DNA of 64,000 bases from Microvirga sp. GTDB taxonomy: Bacteria; Pseudomonadota; Alphaproteobacteria; Rhizobiales; Beijerinckiaceae. The stretch is taken from contig JAQSWQ010000003.1 of NCBI GenBank assembly GCA_029266525.1, forward strand, positions 1-64,000, read 5' to 3'. Below are positions 1 to 7,464 of the stretch, piece by piece. The translations under genes and the position numbers were made by a program. How positions within the stretch are numbered: position 1 is the first letter of the stretch; every line of letters begins with the position of its first letter. A model generated the notes under the pieces. That model did no database searches. It was given only the letters and a program-made list of their open reading frames with translations, and was not told the origin of the DNA.

Positions 1-412
1 GGTCGAGGGGGCGCGGGACGCGACGGCTCGATCCTAATTTTATACGGGAGCCTGTCGGCGTCCCGCGCTTCGGTGGTTTTGATCGCCGCTGAGGCCGAGT
101 GGATGGGGCCTTGAGGCCCGATCGACCGGCGCCTAGGGAGAGGCTCAGGTCCTCTCTCGCGAGAGTCCCGCCCGTCCCCTCGGACCGCGTGTTCCTCAGC
201 CGACCACCCGGACCGGGCATGCGTTCCCGGCGTGGGCACCGGCCCCGCCCCACGCCACGACGCCTCATGAGCGCGCCCCTCGGGTGGACGGGACGAGCGC
301 ATCGTAGGATAGATTTCCGCCAAGTGTCAAGGACTATTTTCAGGACCACGTTTCGCCTTGTTACGGCCGTGCTCGACCCTGCATCCATGGTCGCTCGCGC
401 GCTTCGATGAGG
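1..412. other. Gene-free region left of clpS
   Basis: No convincing coding frame is seen on either strand. The one recognisable signal is a leftward promoter-like sequence at 301-330. In alphaproteobacteria clpA commonly follows clpS on the same strand, so this stretch is probably the clpS-clpA intergenic region and clpA leader. The clpA part is inference, because clpA would lie beyond the left edge. Confidence 0.5.
301..330 (-). promoter_or_regulatory. Putative sigma-70 promoter reading leftward
   Basis: On the minus strand a perfect -35 hexamer TTGACA (complement of 325-330) is followed after 18 bases by TACGAT (complement of 301-306), four of six matches to the -10 consensus. It points away from clpS toward the left edge, where clpA would be expected. 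No gene in the window uses it. Confidence 0.4.
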
Positions 413-718
413 CTACTCCTCCGGCTCGGTCGTGAACGACAGCGGATGGCCGGCGCTGCGGCCGAGATCGGTCGCCTCGGTGGCCTTGCTCTCGGCGATG
501 TCCTTCGCGAACACGGCGACCACGCAGACGCCGCGCAGATGCGCCGTCATCATCACGCGATGGGCCTCGTCCTCGCTCATGCGGAAGACCGCCCTGAGCA
601 CCGCGACCACGAAGGCCCGCGGCGTGTAGTCGTCATTGACGAGGATGACCTTGTGCAGCCGCGGGCGCTCGGTCTTGGTCCGGACCTTGGCGCGCGGCTT
701 GATCACGATGTCGGTCAT
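413..718 (-). CDS. clpS: ClpS, ATP-dependent Clp protease adaptor
   Basis: Cytoplasmic adaptor that binds the N domain of ClpA and delivers N-degron substrates to ClpAP. The 101-residue protein has the family core: VNDDYTP near residues 27-33, the FRMSEDEAHRVMMTAH helix near 45-60, then GVCVV. The start is set at the ATG before TDIVIKPR because an AGGA element lies 8 bases upstream; a longer in-frame extension reads through low-quality sequence. The acidic end FTTEPEE is typical of alphaproteobacterial ClpS. The gene is divergent from the VOC gene at 786, with only 67 bases between them for both promoters. Confidence 0.93.
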   Translation of the reverse strand: MTDIVIKPRAKVRTKTERPRLHKVILVNDDYTPRAFVVAVLRAVFRMSEDEAHRVMMTAHLRGVCVVAVFAKDIAESKATEATDLGRSAGHPLSFTTEPEE

Positions 719-785
719 GCCAGTTCCTGCGCTTTGGCCTGGCCGCTCAACAGGGTAGTTTGCAGGCTCGGATGGACGATGCAAG

Positions 786-1202
786 ATGGCCGATCAAGCC
801 CAAGCTCTCGCCAGGGCGACGCTGAGCGGCGCCTACCCGCAGCTCTTCGTGTCCGACCTCGCCGCGGCGCTCGCCTTCTACCGCGACAAGCTCGGCTTCG
901 CGGCAGCCTTCAGCTATGGCGAGCCGCCCTTCTACGCGCAGATCCGCCGCGACCGCGCCCGCCTCAACCTGCGCGAAATGCACGGCCCGGTCTTTGCTGC
1001 GGACGTCCGCGAGCGCCAGGAGCTTCTCGCGGCGCACATCCCGGTCGAGAACGTGGCCGCGCTCCACGACGAGCTCGGCAAGGCCGGAGCCTCCATCCGC
1101 CGGAAGCTCGCCGAGCGGCCGTGGGATGCGACCGACTTCCTGGTCGAGGACCCGGACGGCAACCTGATCTGCTTCTCGAGCCCGACCGATTTGCAGGATT
1201 AG
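786..1202 (+). CDS. VOC-superfamily (glyoxalase/bleomycin resistance-like) protein
   Basis: A 138-residue single-module member of the vicinal oxygen chelate fold: beta-alpha-beta-beta-beta start with YPQLFVSDLAAALAFYRDKL (residues 17-36) and the closing strand EDPDGNLICFSSP (about 121-133). Many such proteins are metal-dependent lyases or dioxygenases, others only bind ligands. The usual metal-binding His is not obvious in the first strand, where Gln19 stands, so catalytic function is uncertain. It stands alone between clpS and a methyltransferase. Confidence 0.75.
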   Translation: MADQAQALARATLSGAYPQLFVSDLAAALAFYRDKLGFAAAFSYGEPPFYAQIRRDRARLNLREMHGPVFAADVRERQELLAAHIPVENVAALHDELGKAGASIRRKLAERPWDATDFLVEDPDGNLICFSSPTDLQD

Positions 1203-1270
1203 GCTCGGGACCCATAAAGCGAATGCCGACGCCGGGCGATGCAGTTGTTGTCACTTCGCGGGTGCGCCCT

Positions 1271-2113
1271 ATGCTCAGGCGCGATCGGAGTTTCGTCGTG
1301 CGGGATAACGCGGCAGGGTTCACCGGCAGCATACCAGAGCACTACGAACATGGCCTCGGGCCGATGATCTTCGTCGACTATGCAGCCGACATCGCGCAAC
1401 GTGTCGCCACGGCCACTCCGGCCCGGGTGCTGGAGACGGCGGCCGGCACCGGGATCGTCACGCGGAAGCTGCGCGACGTGCTGCCCTCGGGAGTGCGGCT
1501 GACCGCGACCGATCTCAATGCGCCGATGCTTGAGATAGCTCGCACCAAGTTTCGGCCCGACGAGGAGGTCGAGTTCCAGCCAGCCGATGCTATGGCGCTG
1601 CCTTTCGCGGATGTCAGCTTCGACGCAGTTGTCTGTCAGTTCGGCGTGATGTTCTTTCCCGATAAGGACAAGTCCTATCGCGAGGTGCATCGAGTCCTGG
1701 CTCCCGGCGGCCGGTATCTCTTCAGCGTGTGGGATTCGCATCAGTACAACCCTTTCGGCCGGGTCGCGGATGAAGTGGCGCGGCGTTTTTTTCCTTCAGA
1801 TCCACCTCAGTTCTACAGGGTGCCGTTCTCCTGCCATCAGATCGATCCGATCAAAGAGTCGATCATCGCCGCCGGATTCACCAGCTTCAGCGCCACTGTC
1901 GTGAGGCTAGAGAAGGAAATTCCGGACGCGGCCAGCTTCGCGCGCGGTCTGGTCTACGGTAACCCGCTCATCGATCAGGTCCGCGCACGCGGTGGCGTCG
2001 AGCCTGAACGGATCGTCGAGGCGGTCCTGCAAGAGCTTCAGCGTGAATTCGGGGCCGATCCGGGCCGCATGCCGCTTCAAGCCATCATGTTTTCTGCAAC
2101 GAAGCCGGCATAA
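1271..2113 (+). CDS. Class I SAM-dependent methyltransferase
   Basis: The 280-residue protein has the Methyltransf_11 layout: motif I as VLETAAGTGIVTRKL (about residues 53-67), an acidic strand-2 end TATDLNAPML, ADAMALPFADVSFDAVVCQF as the post-motif region, and HRVLAPGGRYLFSVW as motif III. The substrate cannot be told. The start is uncertain. The ATG at 1271 is chosen because conserved sequence (GFTGSIPEHYEHGLGP) begins soon after, but an in-frame ATG at 1223 is also possible and neither has a clear ribosome site. The frame stays open far upstream to 407, antisense to clpS and across the VOC gene; that part is not coding. Confidence 0.75.
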   Translation: MLRRDRSFVVRDNAAGFTGSIPEHYEHGLGPMIFVDYAADIAQRVATATPARVLETAAGTGIVTRKLRDVLPSGVRLTATDLNAPMLEIARTKFRPDEEVEFQPADAMALPFADVSFDAVVCQFGVMFFPDKDKSYREVHRVLAPGGRYLFSVWDSHQYNPFGRVADEVARRFFPSDPPQFYRVPFSCHQIDPIKESIIAAGFTSFSATVVRLEKEIPDAASFARGLVYGNPLIDQVRARGGVEPERIVEAVLQELQREFGADPGRMPLQAIMFSATKPA

Positions 2114-2272
2114 GTCGGGGTCGCCGGCACCGGGTGCTACCGCCCGTCAGCAAGGCGACCGGCGGCTCGAGGGCAAGTGTCGATCTGACCAGCCACTCCG
2201 CGTTCAGAGGCTGGCCGATCTCGAATGTGGAGCGCATGACGCGCTCCTTCGCGGCCTGATCGCGATGTCGTC

Positions 2273-2693
2273 ATGCCAGTCTGCCACGCCCAGCTCAAGC
2301 CGAGCTCACGCTGCGTGATCCCGCAGCGGGAATGTGTCTGCCGTCCATGGCTCGACGCAGTGGCTTCGGGAGACGCCCGCTTCGGCATTTCGCCGCTCGC
2401 CTTAAGCGCTGTCGTGCGGATCACGACCGACCGGCGCATCTATCTGAAAACCAGTCCGTCCGAAGAGGCGCTCCGCTTCTGCGACAATCTTCTTGGGCAG
2501 CCGAACTGCCAGATCGTGGAGCCAGGCGAGCGCCACTGGACCATCTTCAAGCGGCTCTGCCTTGAAACCGGCACGCGCGGGCCGGGCGTCACCGACGCCT
2601 GGTTCGCGGCGCTCGCGATCGAATGGGGCTGCGAATGGGTGACGATGGACCGCGACTACGCGCGGTTCCCGGGGCTGCGCTGGGCGCCGCCGC
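2273..2693 (+). pseudogene. Decayed VapC-type PIN-domain toxin
   Basis: In-frame sequence matches the middle and end of VapC ribonucleases: a PWLDAV helix, FGISPLALSAVVRITTDRRI, a GQPNCQIVEPGERHW segment, VTDAWFAALAIEWG and the terminal TMDRDYARFPGLRW. The N-terminal strand with the first catalytic Asp (normally a DVNVL-like motif) is not recognisable. No stop follows GLRW, so the frame runs on antisense through the histone-like gene. No VapB-like antitoxin frame is visible in 2114-2272. The missing first acidic residue and missing stop point to a relic. What is known of the family is the PIN fold and toxin role; the loss of function is inferred. Confidence 0.6.
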
Positions 2694-2748
2694 GGCGCCC
2701 ACCACGAGGGCGCACCGCGGCGCGCCCTCGCTGTCCACCGTGCTTGGA

Positions 2749-3282
2749 TTACTTCGACGCCTTCCGTCCCGCGCTCTTGCGCGCGCCTGACTTCGAGCCG
2801 GAGCTCTTGCGCGACGGCGAGGTGGCGCGCTTGGCCGCCGAGCGGGTCTTCGCGCCCGACTTCGTGGCGCGCTTCGCGGACGATTTCGCGCCGGTCTTGC
2901 GCGCGGTCGAAGCCTTGCTCGAACGCTTGGTCGAGGAGCCCTTCGCGGCAGATTTCTTGGCTCCCGATCGCTTCGACGCGGCCTTGCCGCCGCGCGCCGC
3001 GGAGCGCGAGCTCTTCGCGCCCGATTTGCGCGACGCCGCTGATTTCTTCGCGCCGCTCTTGCGCGCGCTCTTGCCCGCACTCTTCTTCGCGCTGCTCTTG
3101 CGGGCGCTGCTCTTCGAGCCGGAGCCGCCCTTCTTGCCGCCGCCGTCCTGCTTGTTGACGGTCGCCCAGGCGCGGCGCTCGGCCTCGTCTTCCGACAGGC
3201 CGCGCTCCTCGTAGGATTCCTCGATGTGCTCGGCTTTGCGTTGCTGCTTGTCTGTGTATTTCGACTTGTCGCCTCTCGGCAT
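2749..3282 (-). CDS. Histone H1-like basic protein (often called plasmid stabilization protein)
   Basis: A 177-residue protein in two parts. Residues 1-50 carry a conserved head, MPRGDKSKYTDKQQRKAEHI and then EERGLSEDEAERRAWATVNK. The rest is a Lys/Ala/Ser/Arg-rich tail with repeated AKKSA, GAKS and SSARK units, very like eukaryotic H1 tails and bacterial AlgP/HctB-type proteins. It is predicted to bind DNA non-specifically. The second of two adjacent Met codons is chosen as start because an AGGAGG lies at the right distance from it. Despite the common annotation there is no plasmid context. It is divergent from the DUF6152 gene. Confidence 0.75.
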   Translation of the reverse strand: MPRGDKSKYTDKQQRKAEHIEESYEERGLSEDEAERRAWATVNKQDGGGKKGGSGSKSSARKSSAKKSAGKSARKSGAKKSAASRKSGAKSSRSAARGGKAASKRSGAKKSAAKGSSTKRSSKASTARKTGAKSSAKRATKSGAKTRSAAKRATSPSRKSSGSKSGARKSAGRKASK

Positions 3283-3489
3283 CATGGCCTCCTTTCGGCG
3301 TCAGCGCGACCATGCACGCTCGTCGGCCAACGCATCGGTTGCGGCGATGTTCCGATTTCGCGCGCGTCCTCAACAGGAAGCGTGGTGGTCCTTCCGCGCG
3401 TCGGGATGACGCGAGTTTGATTTCGCGCGCGGTTGTCGGCCGCGGACGCAGGCCCTAATCCGATCATCGACCGCTCCGAGGAGGATTGC

Positions 3490-3837
3490 ATGACCCGCTT
3501 TCTCGTTCTCGCCGCCGGCGCGACGCTCGTCGCCGGGGGCGCTTTGGCCCATCACGGCTGGGGCAGCTACGACGCCGCGAAGCCCTTCACCATCCGCGGA
3601 CAGGTCGAGACGCTGCGCTGGCAGAATCCGCATGTGCATGTCGACCTGAAGCATCAGGGCGCGACCTGGGAGGCGGTGCTCGCGCCGCCCTTCCGCATGG
3701 AGGCGCGGGGCTTGAAGCCCGAGATGATCAAGGCCGGCACCATGGTCGCCCTCGAGGGATATGCCTCGACGCGGGTCGAGCGCGAGATGCGGGCCGAGCG
3801 CATCACGGTCAACGGCAAGACCGTCGAGCTGCGCTGA
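3490..3837 (+). CDS. DUF6152 family exported protein
   Basis: A 115-residue protein with a cleavable signal peptide (MTRFLVLAAGATLVAGGALA) followed by a mature start HHGWGSYD, the hallmark of this family. The rest is a small beta domain (RGQVETLRWQNPHVHVDLKH). GAGGA at 3480-3484 places the ATG at 3490. Function is unknown; the paired His at the mature N terminus may bind metal. The next gene starts 3 bases after the stop, so the two are almost certainly co-transcribed. Confidence 0.75.
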   Translation: MTRFLVLAAGATLVAGGALAHHGWGSYDAAKPFTIRGQVETLRWQNPHVHVDLKHQGATWEAVLAPPFRMEARGLKPEMIKAGTMVALEGYASTRVEREMRAERITVNGKTVELR

Positions 3838-3840
3838 CCC

Positions 3841-4317
3841 GTGCTCGCGGCTTACGCCGAATGGCTGAACCTGCTCGAGCAATCCTGGCTCGGGCATGTG
3901 TCGCGCCATTCGGCCTGGCTCTTCACCGTCGCGAACCTTTTGCACGTCTTGGGCGCGGCCTTCGTGGTCGGCGGCATCGGCGTGTTCGACGTCAAGGCGC
4001 TGCGCGACCGCGGGCGCGGCGCGGCGGCGGTCGGGCGCATCGCCATCCCGCTCGCCGCGGCAGGGCTCGCGATCCAGATCCCGACCGGGCTGATCCTGCT
4101 CTCGGTCGAGGCGACGAAGCTCGGGGTCAATCCGGCCTTCTACGCGAAAATCGCCTTCATCGCGGTCGGGCTCGCGAACCTCGCCGTGCTGCATGCGCGC
4201 TTCGGCGCGGCGACGCGCGGCGAGGATCTGCCGGAAAGCGTCGCGCCCTTCGCGGCGATCTCTTTCGCCGCCTGGGTCCTGACGCTTCTTGCCGGGCGCA
4301 TGATCGCCTATCTCTGA
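3841..4317 (+). CDS. Four-helix inner-membrane protein (DUF6644/DUF2214-like)
   Basis: A 158-residue membrane protein with about four hydrophobic helices: WLFTVANLLHVLGAAFVVGG, IAIPLAAAGLAIQIPTGLIL, FYAKIAFIAVGLANLAVL and FAAISFAAWVLTLLAG. A GTG start lies three bases after the DUF6152 stop. Such proteins are often encoded beside DUF6152 exported proteins, which suggests a joint membrane/periplasm role, but none is established. The His in NLLHVLG could be a haem or metal ligand, which is speculative. Confidence 0.65.
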   Translation: MLAAYAEWLNLLEQSWLGHVSRHSAWLFTVANLLHVLGAAFVVGGIGVFDVKALRDRGRGAAAVGRIAIPLAAAGLAIQIPTGLILLSVEATKLGVNPAFYAKIAFIAVGLANLAVLHARFGAATRGEDLPESVAPFAAISFAAWVLTLLAGRMIAYL

Positions 4318-4381
4318 GCGCCCTTCTCGCTGAAGGCAGGACCCGCTAAGCGGAGCACCCTGCGTCTCGTCCCGGCTTCCT

Positions 4382-5248
4382 GTGACCAAGCGCAACGTCC
4401 TCGCCGTCGTCCTGTGGATGATGGGCGCGCTCCTCTCCTTCTCGGCGACCGCGATCGGCGTGCGCGCCCTCTCGCCGGCGCTGCGCGTGTTCGAGATGCT
4501 GTCGCTGCGCAATGCCGCCGGTGTCGCGATCCTCCTCGCGATCGCGCTGCCGCAGCCGGCCTTGCGCGCCGCACTTTGGCCGCGCCGCTTCCCGTTGCAC
4601 CTCCTGCGCAACACGGTCCATTTCGGCGCGTCCTATGCGTGGGCGCTCGGGATCACCCTGTTGCCGCTCGCGACCGTGTTCGCGCTCGAGTTCACGACGC
4701 CGATCTGGGTCGCAATCCTGGCCGCCTTCTTCCTGCGCGAGCGCATGACGCGGACGCGCCTCGCCTCGGTGGCGCTCGGCTTTGCCGGCGTGTTGGTGGT
4801 GCTGCGGCCGGGCGCCGGCACGCTGCAGCTCGGCGCGTTCGTGGTGCTCGCCTGCGCGATCGGCTTCGCCGTCTCGATCATCGCGACGAAGAAGCTCACC
4901 GCGACCGAGACCACCTTCTCGATCCTCCTCTGGATGAACCTGATCCAGCTTCCCTTGAACCTTCTCGGCAGCTCGCCGAACTTCTGGACGAAGCTCGGCC
5001 CGGAGCACCTCCTGCCGCTGATCGGCGTCTGCGTCGGCGGGCTGTCGTCGCATTATTGTCTCACCAACGCCTACCGGCACGGCGACGCGACCATGGTGAT
5101 TCCGCTCGACTTCCTGCGCATCCCGCTGATCGCGCTCGTCGGCTGGCAGTTCTACGGCGAGGCCCTCGACCCCTTCGTGTTCGCCGGCAGCGCCATCATC
5201 ATCTCCGGCATCCTGTGGAACCTGCGCGCCGAGGCGCGCGGACGATGA
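4382..5248 (+). CDS. DMT-superfamily (EamA) transporter
   Basis: A 288-residue protein with about ten hydrophobic helices in two EamA repeats. The first ends near LAAFFLRERMTRTRLAS and the second near GWQFYGEALDPFVFAGSAII, the usual sites of the EamA signature. These are metabolite exporters or uptake carriers; the substrate is unpredictable. The start is GTG at 4382. Its last codons overlap the helicase start (ATGA at 5245-5248), so the two are translationally coupled. Confidence 0.82.
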   Translation: MTKRNVLAVVLWMMGALLSFSATAIGVRALSPALRVFEMLSLRNAAGVAILLAIALPQPALRAALWPRRFPLHLLRNTVHFGASYAWALGITLLPLATVFALEFTTPIWVAILAAFFLRERMTRTRLASVALGFAGVLVVLRPGAGTLQLGAFVVLACAIGFAVSIIATKKLTATETTFSILLWMNLIQLPLNLLGSSPNFWTKLGPEHLLPLIGVCVGGLSSHYCLTNAYRHGDATMVIPLDFLRIPLIALVGWQFYGEALDPFVFAGSAIIISGILWNLRAEARGR

Positions 5249-6342
5249 CGGCCTGGTCGCCGCAGCAGGAGAATGCGCTGTCGGCCGTCGCCGCCTGGCT
5301 CAAGCGCGGCGAGCCGCAGCTCTTCCGCCTCTTCGGCTATGCCGGCACCGGCAAGACCACGCTCGCGCGCCACATTGCCGAGGGCGTCGAGGGCGAGGTC
5401 GCTTTCGGCGCCTTCACCGGCAAGGCGGCCTCCGTCCTGCGCGCCAAGGGTTGCCACGAGGCTTCGACCATCCATTCGATGATCTACCGCACGCGCGAAT
5501 CGGACGAGGGCGGGCCGCTCTTCGCGATCAACCGCTCGGGCCCGGCCTCGCAGGCCGACCTCATCGTCATCGACGAATGCTCGATGGTCGACGAGGAGCT
5601 CGGGCGCGACCTCCTCTCCTTCGGCAAGCCGGTGCTGGTGCTCGGCGATCCGGCGCAGCTGCCGCCGGTCAAGGGCGGCGGCTTCTTCACCGAGGGCGAT
5701 CCCGATTTGATGCTCACCGAGGTGCACCGGCAGGCGCGCGACAACCCGATCATCCGCCTGTCGATGGCGGTGCGCGAAGGCGGGCGCCTGCCGCTTGGGA
5801 GCCATGGCGAGAGCAAGGTCGTGCGCCGCACCGACATCGACGCCGCCGAGGTCACGCGCGCCGACCAGGTGCTCGTCGGCCTCAACCGCACGCGCCGTCT
5901 CTACAACGCCCGCATCCGCGAGCTCCTCGGCTTCCGTGACCCGATGCCGGCGGCCGGCGAGAAGCTCGTGTGCCTGCGCAACGATAAGACCCGGGGGCTC
6001 CTAAACGGCAGCACCTGGACGGTGAAGAAGAGCGCCGCCTGGCCAAAGGAACACATCGTGGTGTTGGAGGTGACACCGGATGATGCGCCCGGAGCGAAAG
6101 CCACCAGGGTTCGCGTGCTGCCGGAGTTCTTCGAGGGCCGCGAGGACGAGATCCCGCTTATCGCCCGCCGCGAGTCCGACGAGTTCACCTACGGCTACGC
6201 GCTGACCGTGCACAAGGCGCAGGGCTCGCAATGGAACGCCGTCGTGCTGTTCGACGAGTCCTATGCCTTCCGCGAGCACAGGAGCCGCTGGCTCTACACC
6301 GGCCTGACGCGGGCGGCCGAGCGCATCACGGTCGTGGCTTGA
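5245..6342 (+). CDS. RecD-like superfamily 1 DNA helicase (AAA_30/UvrD_C_2)
   Basis: A 365-residue ATPase. Walker [10 protein letters not shown] is at residues 31-39, Walker [12 protein letters not shown] near 110, motif [16 protein letters not shown] follows, and the C-terminal UvrD_C_2 motif [15 protein letters not shown] is near 325. It is half the length of full RecD/RecD2 and lacks their N-terminal domain. This is the compact form common in Hyphomicrobiales. It probably unwinds 5'-3' in replication or repair; no RecBC partner is nearby. The start overlaps the transporter stop by 4 bases. Confidence 0.85.
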   Translation: MTAWSPQQENALSAVAAWLKRGEPQLFRLFGYAGTGKTTLARHIAEGVEGEVAFGAFTGKAASVLRAKGCHEASTIHSMIYRTRESDEGGPLFAINRSGPASQADLIVIDECSMVDEELGRDLLSFGKPVLVLGDPAQLPPVKGGGFFTEGDPDLMLTEVHRQARDNPIIRLSMAVREGGRLPLGSHGESKVVRRTDIDAAEVTRADQVLVGLNRTRRLYNARIRELLGFRDPMPAAGEKLVCLRNDKTRGLLNGSTWTVKKSAAWPKEHIVVLEVTPDDAPGAKATRVRVLPEFFEGREDEIPLIARRESDEFTYGYALTVHKAQGSQWNAVVLFDESYAFREHRSRWLYTGLTRAAERITVVA

Positions 6343-6397
6343 ACGGAACCCGACGGGCCGCGCCGCGCTTGATCTTCGCGGAACCGGAGGGCTGGCG

Positions 6398-6571
6398 ATG
6401 TTGAAATGGGCGGTGATCTTCCTCGTGATCTCGCTGATCGCAGGCGCGCTTGGCTTCACCGGCCTCGCCGCGGGCGCCGCGCGCATTTCGAAGATTCTCT
6501 TTGCGATCTTCTTTGCGATCTTCGTGATCTTGGTCCTCGTCGCCTTCATGATCGGCGATGCCGTGTTCTAG
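6398..6571 (+). CDS. DUF1328 (YtjA-like) small membrane protein
   Basis: A 57-residue protein, [20 protein letters not shown] followed by [15 protein letters not shown] and a second helix [15 protein letters not shown]. Two transmembrane helices with a short loop match the DUF1328 family throughout its length. An upstream GGAGG at 6386-6390 fits the ATG at 6398. Family members accompany envelope or stress genes and have no known activity. Confidence 0.85.
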   Translation: MLKWAVIFLVISLIAGALGFTGLAAGAARISKILFAIFFAIFVILVLVAFMIGDAVF

Positions 6572-6631
6572 CCGTGCGGCCGCTTGGCGCCGGGCCCGAA
6601 GCGGTGCATCCTGCGGTCGCAGGAGGCGCCC

Positions 6632-7261
6632 ATGCCCGAGCCGATCAACGTCGTCGTCGATCTCTCGCACTACAACGGCGAGGTCGATCTTGCCGCCGCC
6701 AAGGCCGCCGGCCTCGTCGGCGTGATCCACAAGGCGACGCAGGGGCTCGACGGCGTCGACCCGACCTATGCGACCAGACGCGAGCAGGCTCGCGCCGCCG
6801 GCCTTCTGTGGGGCGCCTATCATTTCGCGACCGGCGGCGACGGCGTCGCCCAGGCCGAGCATTTCCTCGCCGTTGCGGGCGGCGAAGCCGGCACGCTGCT
6901 TGCCCTCGACCTCGAGGCGAACCCGGCCGGCCAGAGCATGCCGCTCGAGGAGGCGCGCGCCTTCGTCACCCATGTCGCGCAAGCCACCGGCCGCTATCCC
7001 GGCCTCTACTCCGGCAGCTACATCAAGGAGCTTCTCGGCGCCGGCTCGGATCCGGTGCTCGCGCAATGCTGGTTCTGGCTTGCTCAATACGGCCCGACCG
7101 CGATCGTGCCGCCGAACTGGCCGACCTGGACCCTATGGCAATACACCGATGGCGCCTTCGGCGACCCGCCGCACGATCTCCCAGGCGTCGGCCGCTGCGA
7201 CCGCGACAAGTTCAACGGCGACGAGGCGCAGCTTCGGAAGCTGTGGGGCGTGGCGGAATAG
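6632..7261 (+). CDS. Glycoside hydrolase family 25 protein (lysozyme-like)
   Basis: A 209-residue protein equal to a single GH25 barrel. The expected acidic catalytic residues are present: Asp10 in VVVDLSHYN, and the Asp-x-Glu pair Asp93/Glu95 in LLALDLEAN. The family cleaves beta-1,4 bonds between MurNAc and GlcNAc. No signal peptide or cell-wall binding module is seen, which is odd for an enzyme acting on peptidoglycan; it may need a holin-like route or act on another substrate. AGGAGG at 6621-6626 fixes the ATG at 6632. No phage genes are around it. Confidence 0.8.
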   Translation: MPEPINVVVDLSHYNGEVDLAAAKAAGLVGVIHKATQGLDGVDPTYATRREQARAAGLLWGAYHFATGGDGVAQAEHFLAVAGGEAGTLLALDLEANPAGQSMPLEEARAFVTHVAQATGRYPGLYSGSYIKELLGAGSDPVLAQCWFWLAQYGPTAIVPPNWPTWTLWQYTDGAFGDPPHDLPGVGRCDRDKFNGDEAQLRKLWGVAE

Positions 7262-7264
7262 GCC

Positions 7265-7408
7265 TTAACGTGCGCCGAACAGCCCGGCGAGGCCGATCAG
7301 GATGAGGTAGATCGCCACGATGTAGTTGAGGAGCCGCGGCATCGCGAGGATCAGCACGCCCGCGACGAGCGCGACCAGCGGCTGCAGATGGGCGACGGTG
7401 ACGGTCAT
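7265..7408 (-). CDS. DUF3096 small membrane protein
   Basis: A 47-residue protein (MTVTVAHLQPLVALVAGVLI, then LAMPRLLNYIVAIYLILIGL, ending AGLFGAR). It has two hydrophobic helices separated by a short MPRLLN turn, as in the DUF3096 family. A strong AAGGAGG lies 7 bases before the ATG. It is convergent with the GH25 gene, with 3 bases between stops. Function unknown. Confidence 0.8.
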   Translation of the reverse strand: MTVTVAHLQPLVALVAGVLILAMPRLLNYIVAIYLILIGLAGLFGAR

Positions 7409-7464
7409 GGGAGCCTCCTTGTGCGTGTGTGCGCGGTCCTACCTCTCCCTTCGGGAGAGATTTG

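Noticed and set aside
407-1270. Long plus-strand frame antisense to clpS and across the VOC gene, leading into the methyltransferase
   Set aside because: It is the antisense and shifted reading of two well-supported genes. Only the part from 1271 has methyltransferase motifs.
2273-3214. A 313-residue frame joining the PIN relic to acidic/aromatic repeats
   Set aside because: The second half is the antisense of the Lys/Ala-rich histone-like gene and reads through only because that gene lacks the codons that give antisense stops. It is not a fusion protein.
6632-7261. GH25 gene as evidence for a prophage lysis module
   Set aside because: No holin, spanin or structural phage genes lie nearby, and the neighbours are ordinary chromosomal genes.
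7443-7459. CTCTCCC-TTC-GGGAGAG hairpin after glyS, considered as a terminator
   Set aside because: No T-run follows on either strand, and it resembles a short piece of the type A repeat.
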